From Bacillota bacterium (lineage in GTDB: Bacteria; Bacillota; Dethiobacteria; Dethiobacterales; Dethiobacteraceae), in the NCBI GenBank assembly GCA_024650095.1, contig JANKMV010000075.1, forward strand, positions 1-5,134: DNA of 5,134 nt. The letters run 5' to 3'. Of the stretch, positions 1 through 5,102 are shown piece by piece. Each line of letters opens with the position of its first letter. Positions within the stretch are counted from its first letter, which is position 1. The position numbers were made by a program, and so were the translations under genes. The notes beneath the pieces were generated by a model. It worked only from the letters and a program-made list of their open reading frames with translations, did no database searches and was not told the origin of the DNA.

Positions 1-855
1 ATTAAAAGTGTGATGATTGACGTGCTTGTAGCATTATTTCCTGCCGCTATCGCTGCGGTCGTCTTCTTCGGCTATCGTGCCTTAATAACCATGGCACTAA
101 CAACAGTAGCTGCCATGCTCACGGAAGCAATTATTCTGCGTAATAAAAACGTGTTTGGCGACGGTAGTGCTGCTGTAACAGGTCTACTGTTGGCCATGAC
201 CTTACCGCCAGCACCACCATGGTGGTTATGCGTTATTGGTGGCTCAGTAGCCATTATTATTGGTAAGCAAGTCTTTGGCGGTATTGGTAATAATATTTTT
301 AACCCAGCCTTGGTTGCCAGAGCGATTCTCATGGTTTCTTGGGCGGGTCATATGACAACTTGGTTAAGCCCCGTAGATTTAACCGCTACAGCAACGCCCC
401 TAGTTGCTTCTGCAGCTCCTAGCTTTATGGCATTGTTTGTGGGTGCGATAAGTGGCTGCTTGGGTGAAACCAGTGCCTTTGCTTTACTATTTGGTGCTGC
501 TTGGCTTTTTTATAAGGGTCATATTAACTGGCGGATTCCTGGTGGTTACATCGGTGTGGTCTTAGTGATGGGGACGCTTTTGGGTAGCGGTGGTGTGACT
601 GCAGGATTGTTCCATGTTCTGGCAGGTGGCGTGATGATCGGTGCAATATTTATGGCAACCGATATGGTTACCTCACCGGTAACAGCTAAAGGGCAACTTA
701 TTTTTGGTATCGGCTGTGGTCTCATGACGATGCTGGTTCGCCTATACGCAAATTTCCCCGAGGGTGTCACATTTGCTATTCTGCTCATGAATGCCCTGAC
801 CCCATTGATTGACAATCTGACGCTGCCTAGGAAGTACGGGGAGGTGGCTAAATAA
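1..855 (+). CDS. rnfD: Rnf complex subunit RnfD, 5' end cut off by the window edge
   Basis: RnfD is the polytopic membrane subunit of the Rnf ferredoxin:NAD+ oxidoreductase, homologous to NqrB, and carries a covalent FMN in the electron path across the membrane. The reading frame is open from base 1 (I-K-S-V-M-I-D-V-L). Known RnfD proteins have about 25-40 residues before this point, including a conserved S-P-H segment, so the GTG at 10 and ATG at 13 are probably internal codons and the true start lies upstream. About 284 residues are visible, nearly all hydrophobic helices. Counting the GTG at 10 as residue 1, family signatures include GDGSAAVTGLLLA (50-62), GGIGNNIFNPAL (90-101), the flavinylation site D123-L-T-A-T-A-T129-P-L, and ATDMVTSPVT (216-225). 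T129 (394-396) is the likely FMN-bearing threonine; its motif is a looser form of DxxSGAT. The stop codon overlaps the rnfG start by one base (TAATG), indicating translational coupling. Confidence 0.95.
   Translation: MKSVMIDVLVALFPAAIAAVVFFGYRALITMALTTVAAMLTEAIILRNKNVFGDGSAAVTGLLLAMTLPPAPPWWLCVIGGSVAIIIGKQVFGGIGNNIFNPALVARAILMVSWAGHMTTWLSPVDLTATATPLVASAAPSFMALFVGAISGCLGETSAFALLFGAAWLFYKGHINWRIPGGYIGVVLVMGTLLGSGGVTAGLFHVLAGGVMIGAIFMATDMVTSPVTAKGQLIFGIGCGLMTMLVRLYANFPEGVTFAILLMNALTPLIDNLTLPRKYGEVAK
838..847 (+). promoter_or_regulatory. Ribosome binding site of rnfG inside the rnfD end
   Basis: GGGGAGGTGG lies in the last codons of rnfD, 7 bases before the ATG at 855. It supports that start and reinitiation across the TAATG overlap. 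Confidence 0.8.
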
Positions 856-1664
856 TGAAAGAAATTCTTCGTTTAGGATTCATACTCATGTTGATTTGTG
901 CCGTCGCAGCAGGTGCGCTGGCGTACACGAACCAAGTCACCTCAGCCATCATTGAAAAGCGCATTCAAGAGGAAAAAATTGCCTTAATGCAGGAGCTCTT
1001 TCCGGATGTGAAAGAAACAGAAGATAAGACAGTGGATGGTCGTACAGCTACCGTAGGTTATGATGAAGGTGGTAATGTCGTCGGTATCTTGGCTGAAGGT
1101 AAAACTACGGGGTACGGTGGCGATATTCGCTTTAACCTTGGTATTGATGGTGAGGGTAAAATCGTTAAGCTCACCATTGTCTCTCATTCTGAAACGGCAG
1201 GTCTTGGTTCTGTCATTGCTGAAGATTCTTATCGTGCACAGTATGAAGGGTTAACGATCGGTGATTCTTTCAATGTCGATAGAATTTCTGGTGCCACAAT
1301 TTCTAGCCGTGCCATGGAAAGTGGCGTAGAAAGTGAACTGCAAGAAATCCTCCTTCGTTTCGGGGAAGGCTTTGCTGCTCCTGCGCCGGCTGTCAATATT
1401 GAAGAACTAGCCAATGGAACGTATACGGGTAGTGGTGAAGGGCTCTACTCTACCATTACCGTGGAGGTTACGGTGGCCGAGGGTAAAATCACCGATGTGC
1501 AAGTTGTGTCCGGTAGTGATACGGAAGAATATTTTGCGCAAGCAAAAAATACAATACCCCAGCGTATTGTGGATGAGCAGAAGATTGATGTAGATGTTGC
1601 CAGTGGGGCAACGTTTAGTAGTAAAGGGATTAAGGATGCCGTGCTTAACGCACTGCAGCAATAG
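855..1664 (+). CDS. rnfG: RnfG with a second, C-terminal FMN-binding domain
   Basis: RnfG (homologue of NqrC) is anchored by one N-terminal helix and carries covalent FMN on the outer face of the membrane, passing electrons within the Rnf complex. Here residues 5-24 form the membrane anchor. Residues about 60-165 form the first FMN_bind domain, with HSETAGLG (111-118; Ala115 stands where Pro is common) and D142-R-I-S-G-A-T148; T148 (1296-1298) is the predicted flavinylated residue. An Ala/Pro linker follows (FAAPAPAV, 173-180). Residues about 187-269 form a second FMN_bind-like domain: N187-G-T-Y-T-G start, a beta-rich ITVEVTVAEGKITDVQVV stretch, then D247-V-A-S-G-A-T253, with T253 at 1611-1613. 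At 269 residues the protein is about 60-90 longer than usual RnfG (roughly 180-210), and the added domain accounts for this. The flavin transferase ApbE would be needed and is not in the window. Identity as RnfG is secure from the neighbours and domain 1; that the second site is actually flavinylated is inferred. Confidence 0.95.
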   Translation: MKEILRLGFILMLICAVAAGALAYTNQVTSAIIEKRIQEEKIALMQELFPDVKETEDKTVDGRTATVGYDEGGNVVGILAEGKTTGYGGDIRFNLGIDGEGKIVKLTIVSHSETAGLGSVIAEDSYRAQYEGLTIGDSFNVDRISGATISSRAMESGVESELQEILLRFGEGFAAPAPAVNIEELANGTYTGSGEGLYSTITVEVTVAEGKITDVQVVSGSDTEEYFAQAKNTIPQRIVDEQKIDVDVASGATFSSKGIKDAVLNALQQ

Positions 1665-1675
1665 GGGGTGAGGAT

Positions 1676-2275
1676 ATGAATGTGATGAATGAATTAACAA
1701 AGGGTGTGTTTAGAGAAAACCCGATTTTCCGGTTAGTACTCGGGATGTGCCCGACGCTTGCGGTCACAACTCTAGCCGTCAATGGCCTGGGTATGGGCCT
1801 TTCAACCGCCGCAGTACTAGTTTCTTCAAACTTTGTAATCGCGGTTTTGCGAAAAGTAATTCCTAATAAAATCCGGATCCCCGCGTTTATTATCATCATC
1901 GCTACCTTTGTTACCATGGTGGATATGCTTCTAAACGCATATACGCCAGAACTCCACTCCCAGTTAGGCATTTTTGTGCCGTTGATAGTGGTAAACTGTA
2001 TTATTCTTGGTCGCGCGGAAGCATTTGCTTCCAAGAATCCCGTTGCAGATTCGTTGGCAGATGGTTTAGGAATGGGCCTTGGTTTCACGCTGTCTTTAAC
2101 TCTGCTCGGTTCCATTCGTGAATTGTTGGCCAGCGGCACCCTTTTTGGTGCCAATATCCTGGGAGCTAGTTATGAGCCATTTAAATTGTTTGCTTCACCA
2201 CCAGGTGCGTTTATTGCTTTGGGCTTACTCATGGCGTTGATGAATATGCTGGCTAAGAAATATAAACTGGAATAG
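1676..2275 (+). CDS. rnfE: Rnf complex membrane subunit RnfE
   Basis: RnfE (homologue of NqrD) is an integral membrane subunit which, paired with RnfA, encloses an intramembrane [2Fe-2S] cluster and forms part of the ion-translocating core. The 199-residue length is typical and the protein is mostly hydrophobic, consistent with about six helices. The expected cluster ligands are present: C25 in LGMCPTLAVTT (22-32) and C108 in VVNCIILGRAEAFASKNP (105-122). Further family marks are D125-S-L-A-D-G-L-G-M-G (125-134) and GSIRELL (145-151). The ATG at 1676 follows a G-rich site (AGGGGGTGAGG, 1663-1673) that merges with the rnfG stop codon. A second in-frame ATG at 1685 has reasonable spacing too, so the start may be three codons later. 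It lies 11 bases after rnfG and 13 before rnfA. Confidence 0.96.
   Translation: MNVMNELTKGVFRENPIFRLVLGMCPTLAVTTLAVNGLGMGLSTAAVLVSSNFVIAVLRKVIPNKIRIPAFIIIIATFVTMVDMLLNAYTPELHSQLGIFVPLIVVNCIILGRAEAFASKNPVADSLADGLGMGLGFTLSLTLLGSIRELLASGTLFGANILGASYEPFKLFASPPGAFIALGLLMALMNMLAKKYKLE
2003..2038 (+). repeat. Inverted repeat inside rnfE
   Basis: ATTCTTGG (2003-2010) is exactly complementary to CCAAGAAT (2031-2038). Between them GGAAGC (2017-2022) can pair with GCTTCC (2027-2032) over a 4-base loop. The two stems share two bases, so they can stack if the inner one is trimmed to four pairs, or compete. It lies in codons for the conserved region around C108, so it may be a by-product of coding. Confidence 0.35.
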
Positions 2276-2282
2276 AGGGGGG
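2276..2282 (+). promoter_or_regulatory. Ribosome binding site of rnfA
   Basis: AGGGGGG directly follows the rnfE TAG stop and sits 6 bases before the ATG at 2289. The run of six G is stronger in G than a classical AGGAGG. Confidence 0.7.
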
Positions 2283-2288
2283 TAGACA

Positions 2289-2864
2289 ATGACGGGTATA
2301 TTGGCAATTGTTTTTGGTGCGATCTTTATCAATAACTTCGTTTTGTCAAGATTTTTAGGAATCTGCCCATTCCTCGGTGTTTCGAAAAAAGTAGAAACGT
2401 CCGTTGGTATGGGTATGGCCGTAACCTTTGTGATGGGGATGGCTTCCCTAGTAACGTGGTTGTTGAATGAATATATCTTGGTGTTTTACGGTCTCGAATA
2501 TTTACGTACCATCGTGTTTATTTTAGTAATTGCGTCCTTGGTTCAATTCGTAGAGCTTGTCATTCGTAAGGTTAGTCCTGTGCTTTACCAGGCGCTCGGC
2601 ATTTTTCTACCGCTCATTACCACCAACTGTGCTGTACTTGGGGTAGCGATATTAAATATCCAGCTGACGTATACACTTTTTGAAAGTGTAGTTTTCGGTG
2701 TGGCAGCAGCCATCGGCTTCACGCTAGCATTAGTTATTATGGCCGGTATCCGTGAACGTTTGGAGATGGTCTTTATCCCCAGGAATTTTCGTGGTGTGTC
2801 GATCGCTCTGATAACCGCTGGAATCCTTTCCATTGCTTTTATGGGATTCCAGGGAATGATGTAG
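2289..2864 (+). CDS. rnfA: Rnf complex membrane subunit RnfA
   Basis: RnfA (homologue of NqrE) is the inverted-topology partner of RnfE; the two subunits share the intramembrane [2Fe-2S] cluster in the Rnf core. The 191-residue protein has the usual length and about six hydrophobic helices. Diagnostic segments are NNFVLSRFLGICPFLGVSKK (15-34) with C26, and LGIFLPLITTNCAVLGVAIL (103-122) with C114, the two expected cluster ligands. GIRERLE (153-159) near the C-terminus is also typical. RnfA and RnfE are paralogues, and the assignment rests on the NNFVLSRFLGICPFLG signature and on the order E-A-B. The ATG at 2289 is set by AGGGGGG six bases upstream. The stop codon is 13 bases before rnfB. Confidence 0.97.
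   Translation: MTGILAIVFGAIFINNFVLSRFLGICPFLGVSKKVETSVGMGMAVTFVMGMASLVTWLLNEYILVFYGLEYLRTIVFILVIASLVQFVELVIRKVSPVLYQALGIFLPLITTNCAVLGVAILNIQLTYTLFESVVFGVAAAIGFTLALVIMAGIRERLEMVFIPRNFRGVSIALITAGILSIAFMGFQGMM
2818..2852 (+). repeat. 9-bp inverted repeat near the 3' end of rnfA
   Basis: CTGGAATCC (2818-2826) is exactly complementary to GGATTCCAG (2844-2852), with a 17-base loop. The hairpin would end 26 bases before the rnfB start and could affect translation or mRNA processing at the rnfA/rnfB junction. There is no U-tract, so it does not look like a terminator. Function is not shown. Confidence 0.4.
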
Positions 2865-2877
2865 GGGGCACAGTCAA

Positions 2878-3660
2878 ATGATTATACCAGCGGTAGTTAG
2901 TCTAGGAGGCTTGGGTCTTGTCTTTGGCGGTATGCTGGCATTTGCTTCACAAAAATTTGCTGTCGAAATTGATCCTAAAATAGAAATGGTGCAAGAAATT
3001 TTAGTGGGCGCTAATTGCGGTGCCTGCGGTTATGCTGGTTGTGCACAGTTTGCAGAGGAAGTGGTTGCAGGACGTGCTCCGTTAAATGGCTGTACACCTG
3101 GAGGAGCTAAGGTAGCAGCCAAAATCGCTGATCTATTTGGCGCAGAATCTCCAGAAGCGGAAGCACGACATGTAGCGCAATTGACTTGTGTTGGCGATTG
3201 TAATACGGCTAAAAGTAAGCATACCTACGATGGCGTGAAAGATTGCAAGGCAGCACTTATGTTTGGTGGTGGGCCTACCGCTTGCGAATATGGTTGCATC
3301 GGCTTGGGTAACTGTGTAACCGTTTGTCCCGTCGATGCCATTACCATGGGTAAAAATGGTCTACCCATTATTGATACCAATGCTTGTATTAGTTGCGGCA
3401 AATGTAAGAATGAATGCCCACGTCATGTTATTGAACTAGTGAATGCCAAAGGGGTTCATCACGTCCGTTGCAAGTCTCAGGATAAAGGCAAGCAGGTGCG
3501 GGGTGTCTGCGACCGGGGTTGCATTGCATGTAAACTCTGTGTTAAGAACTGCCCTGTCGACGCCATTCATATGGAAGGTAATGTAGCCGTTATCGATAGT
3601 TATATTTGCACGAACTGTGGTACGTGCGTAGAAGTTTGCCCGCAGAAAACAATCGTTTAG
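2878..3660 (+). CDS. rnfB: Rnf complex iron-sulfur subunit RnfB
   Basis: RnfB is the membrane-anchored, cytoplasm-facing polyferredoxin subunit thought to accept electrons from reduced ferredoxin. An N-terminal helix (about residues 2-24) anchors it. The Fes domain follows, with C47-G-A-C50-G-Y-A-G-C55 and C72. The middle has C104, C108 and C123. Then come two double-cluster ferredoxin modules: C136-x3-C140-x5-C146-x3-C150-P with C170-x2-C173-x2-C176-x3-C180-P, and C211-x3-C215-x2-C218-x2-C221-x3-C225-P with C244-x2-C247-x2-C250-x3-C254-P. In total 25 cysteines are seen, enough for up to six [4Fe-4S] clusters. At 260 residues it is shorter than the 333-residue Acetobacterium woodii protein but has the complete core. 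The ATG at 2878 follows TAGGGGG (2862-2868), where the rnfA stop merges into the ribosome binding site. It is the last gene of the Rnf operon, followed by a strong hairpin. Confidence 0.97.
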   Translation: MIIPAVVSLGGLGLVFGGMLAFASQKFAVEIDPKIEMVQEILVGANCGACGYAGCAQFAEEVVAGRAPLNGCTPGGAKVAAKIADLFGAESPEAEARHVAQLTCVGDCNTAKSKHTYDGVKDCKAALMFGGGPTACEYGCIGLGNCVTVCPVDAITMGKNGLPIIDTNACISCGKCKNECPRHVIELVNAKGVHHVRCKSQDKGKQVRGVCDRGCIACKLCVKNCPVDAIHMEGNVAVIDSYICTNCGTCVEVCPQKTIV

Positions 3661-3718
3661 AATAAACGGTGCGAAGGCTAGCCTTACGCACCGTAACTGC
3701 GTACAACAGCTCTAAACG
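3654..3718 (+). terminator. Strong hairpin after rnfB, possible terminator or 3' stabiliser
   Basis: ACGGTGCG-AAGGCT (3666-3679) pairs with AGCCTT-(A)-CGCACCGT (3680-3694): 14 base pairs with one bulged A, of which the central pairs must open to form a loop. No U-run follows, so it is not a standard intrinsic terminator; factor-dependent termination or protection of the Rnf mRNA end is possible. An outer pair of arms, CGTTTAGA (3654-3661) and TCTAAACG (3711-3718), encloses it and includes the rnfB stop codon. The first arm can alternatively pair locally with TAAACG (3663-3668), which would compete with the base of the main stem. Confidence 0.6.
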
Positions 3719-3731
3719 TGCATGGGTAACG

Positions 3732-3760
3732 TTGACAAGTACACATACACAGTGTAAACT
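3732..3760 (+). promoter_or_regulatory. Predicted sigma-A-type promoter of the moaC-mrp operon
   Basis: A perfect -35 box TTGACA (3732-3737) is followed after 17 bp by TAAACT (3755-3760), a 4/6 match to TATAAT with the key first T, second A and last T kept. Transcription would start near 3767, giving an untranslated leader of about 45 bases before moaC. It lies downstream of the post-rnfB hairpin, as expected for an independent operon. TATAAA at 3776-3781 looks like a -10 box but has no fitting -35. Confidence 0.6.
3746..3756. promoter_or_regulatory. Small palindrome in the promoter, candidate operator
   Basis: TACAC-A-GTGTA is a perfect inverted repeat around a central A. It sits in the spacer and reaches into the -10 box at 3755. 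Another TACAC occurs at 3740-3744, so the half-site is repeated. The position would suit a repressor, but 11 bp is short and no regulator is encoded in the window. Confidence 0.3.
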
Positions 3761-3797
3761 AGTAGCATTGCCCTGTATAAAAAGAGGATTAGAAAAT

Positions 3798-3805
3798 AGG
3801 TAGGG
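3798..3805 (+). promoter_or_regulatory. Ribosome binding site of moaC
   Basis: AGGTAGGG ends 5 bases before the ATG at 3811. It is weaker than the Rnf and Mrp sites. AAAGAGGA at 3781-3788 resembles a better site but is over 20 bases from the start codon. Confidence 0.55.
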
Positions 3806-3810
3806 ATACT

Positions 3811-4314
3811 ATGAATAATTTAACGCATCTCAATGATCAGGGACGTGCTAAAATGGTGGATGTTTCCGTGAAAGCCGACACAAAGCGTGTTGCGGTGGCT
3901 AGCGGCGTCGTCCGCATGAGAGTTGCAACTCTCCAGTGCATTGTAAGTGGAGGGTTAGAGAAGGGTGATGTATTAGCTATAGCTCAGGTAGCCGGCATTA
4001 TGGCGGCTAAACAAACCTCACACCTTATTCCCATGTGTCATCCTCTATTCTTAACTGCAGTTGATATTCATTTCGTTATTAATGAAAAGAAACAGCAGAT
4101 TGAAATAGCGGCTACGGTTTCCACTACCGGGAAAACAGGTGTGGAGATGGAAGCGCTAACAGCTGTTTCGGTGACTGCACTAACCATTTATGACATGTGT
4201 AAGGCCATTGACAAAGAAATGATTATTGCCGACGTCATGCTTCTGGAGAAAAGTGGTGGTAAAAGTGGTCATTTCAAAAGGAATGACGGCGTAGAGGGGG
4301 GTAGCCATGAGTAA
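3811..4314 (+). CDS. moaC: Cyclic pyranopterin monophosphate synthase MoaC
   Basis: MoaC works after the radical SAM enzyme MoaA in molybdenum cofactor synthesis, converting 3',8-cyclo-7,8-dihydro-GTP to cyclic pyranopterin monophosphate in the cytoplasm. The 167-residue length is normal. Signatures are LTHLN (4-8), MVDVS (15-19), [14 protein letters not shown] (66-79), [13 protein letters not shown] (107-119), [10 protein letters not shown] (126-135) and a C-terminal KSGGKSG (147-153). Residues known to matter in E. coli MoaC are found at the same numbers: K51, H77, E114, D128 and K131. It has its own promoter, and its last 8 bases overlap mrpE, so it heads an operon with the Mrp antiporter genes. 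No other moa, mog or moe gene is visible, so its placement here is probably genomic organisation rather than a dedicated pathway cluster. Confidence 0.97.
   Translation: MNNLTHLNDQGRAKMVDVSVKADTKRVAVASGVVRMRVATLQCIVSGGLEKGDVLAIAQVAGIMAAKQTSHLIPMCHPLFLTAVDIHFVINEKKQQIEIAATVSTTGKTGVEMEALTAVSVTALTIYDMCKAIDKEMIIADVMLLEKSGGKSGHFKRNDGVEGGSHE
3918..3933. repeat. 16-bp perfect palindrome inside moaC
   Basis: GAGAGTTGCAACTCTC reads the same on both strands with no spacer. It covers codons for R-V-A-T-L (about residues 36-42) and lies about 160 bp downstream of the predicted -10 box. A palindrome this long is uncommon by chance in 5 kb, but nothing else identifies a binding protein. Confidence 0.45.
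4293..4301 (+). promoter_or_regulatory. Ribosome binding site of mrpE inside moaC
   Basis: AGAGGGGGG lies 5 bases before the ATG at 4307 within the last moaC codons (V-E-G-G). It supports the overlapping start. Confidence 0.75.
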
Positions 4315-4816
4315 GTTTAAACAAGATGCCACGTTTTGGGGCATGTCTGGTCTTTTATTCTTATTTTGGTTGCTGATTACTTGGCGCCTTCATTGGCAAC
4401 ACCTTTTCGTCGGTGTCCTTTGTTCCTTGGCAATAGCACGTTTCAATTGTGATTTATTAGTTAGGCGTGAAGAACGAACAGGTGTTACCATTGCCGCAGT
4501 GCGCGCGTGGCTCAGTTATGGGTTTCACTTAGTGCTCGCTGTTTTTAAAGCAAACTGGGATGTCGCCAAACTCGTCCTGAATCCTCAATTAAATATTTCC
4601 CCAAGTTTTATAAAATTTAACGTCAAGGTTAAGAAGCCATTAAATAGTGTGATTTTGGCTAACTCAATCACATTGACGCCAGGGACATTGACCGTGGAGA
4701 TCGAAAAGGATGTCTATATCGTCCACGCTCTCACTCGTGCCAGCGCAGAAAGTGTTGCTTCTTGGGAGATGATGGATCGATTAATTGCCATTGAGGAGGC
4801 AGAGCATGTTAAGTGA
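4307..4816 (+). CDS. mrpE: Na+/H+ antiporter subunit MrpE (MnhE)
   Basis: MrpE is a small membrane subunit of the multi-subunit Mrp-type cation/proton antiporter, which exchanges cytoplasmic Na+ for external H+. The 169-residue protein has hydrophobic segments at about 11-27, 31-47 and 63-82, then a hydrophilic C-terminal domain. The diagnostic MnhE stretch is [16 protein letters not shown] (118-132, ending just past it) followed by YIVHAL (137-142). [14 protein letters not shown] (80-93) is also family-like. The start at 4307 overlaps the moaC end by 8 bases and has its own G-rich ribosome binding site; the 3' end overlaps mrpF by 11 bases. The order E-F-G at the front of the cluster differs from the Bacillus ABCDEFG order but is known in other anaerobes and archaea. 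Confidence 0.94.
   Translation: MSKFKQDATFWGMSGLLFLFWLLITWRLHWQHLFVGVLCSLAIARFNCDLLVRREERTGVTIAAVRAWLSYGFHLVLAVFKANWDVAKLVLNPQLNISPSFIKFNVKVKKPLNSVILANSITLTPGTLTVEIEKDVYIVHALTRASAESVASWEMMDRLIAIEEAEHVK
4793..4799 (+). promoter_or_regulatory. Ribosome binding site that sets the mrpF start
   Basis: GAGGAGG lies 6 bases before the ATG at 4806. A possible in-frame TTG at 4785 is upstream of this site and would have no matching signal, so the ATG is preferred. Confidence 0.8.
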
Positions 4817-5090
4817 GCTAACATTTTTAGAACAAATATTTCTCGGTGTGGCCATTTTACTAACAGCTGCCACCTTTCTTTGCCTATATCGTGCTGTCGT
4901 GGGGCCGAGTGAGGCAGATCGGATTGTTTCCATTAACGTAATCGGGACAAAAACCGTGGTTATTATTTCGCTTGTATCACTGGTTTTTCACCAGGAATTC
5001 TTTCTCGATGTAGCACTTGTATACGCACTCATTAGTTTTGTGGCCACCATTGGTGTCGCCAAATATATGGAAAAAGGTGTCCTGGAGTAA
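4806..5090 (+). CDS. mrpF: Na+/H+ antiporter subunit MrpF (MnhF)
   Basis: MrpF is a small three-helix membrane subunit of the Mrp antiporter. Starting at the ATG at 4806 the protein has 94 residues, the usual size. Helices lie at about 8-29, 45-61 and 67-86. Signatures are YRAVVGPSEADRIVSINVIGTK (28-49), where GPSEADR is the typical loop, and FLDVALVYALISFVATIGVAKY (66-87), with the intramembrane Asp68 common to the family. A longer frame from TTG 4785 was not used, because the ribosome binding site GAGGAGG lies inside it. It overlaps mrpE by 11 bases and is followed 12 bases later by mrpG, so the three are translated in series. Confidence 0.95.
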   Translation: MLSELTFLEQIFLGVAILLTAATFLCLYRAVVGPSEADRIVSINVIGTKTVVIISLVSLVFHQEFFLDVALVYALISFVATIGVAKYMEKGVLE

Positions 5091-5095
5091 GGAGG
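5089..5095 (+). promoter_or_regulatory. Ribosome binding site of mrpG
   Basis: AAGGAGG overlaps the mrpF TAA stop and lies 7 bases before the GTG at 5103. It is the best match to the anti-Shine-Dalgarno sequence in the window. Confidence 0.8.
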
Positions 5096-5102
5096 CATAC
5101 CC

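Noticed and set aside
10..12. GTG at 10 as the true rnfD start
   Set aside because: The frame is open to base 1 and the protein would lack the N-terminal segment normal for RnfD; there is also too little upstream sequence to show a ribosome binding site.
213..226. 14-bp perfect palindrome ACCACCATGGTGGT in rnfD
   Set aside because: It encodes a Pro-Pro-Trp-Trp stretch whose codons naturally make a palindrome, and it has no loop or context suggesting a site.
1645..2154. Long minus-strand open frame opposite rnfE
   Set aside because: Its product is low-complexity and matches no recognised family, and it lies entirely antisense to well-supported rnfG/rnfE coding sequence.
3776..3781. TATAAA as a second promoter -10 box before moaC
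   Set aside because: No -35-like sequence lies 16-18 bp upstream and the TG dinucleotide is at the wrong distance for an extended -10.
4249..4269. Direct repeat AAAAGTGGT near the moaC 3' end
   Set aside because: It encodes the conserved KSGGKSG motif of MoaC, which explains the repetition.
4785..4787. TTG at 4785 as the mrpF start
   Set aside because: The ribosome binding site GAGGAGG at 4793-4799 lies downstream of it and fits the ATG at 4806, which also gives the normal MrpF N-terminus.
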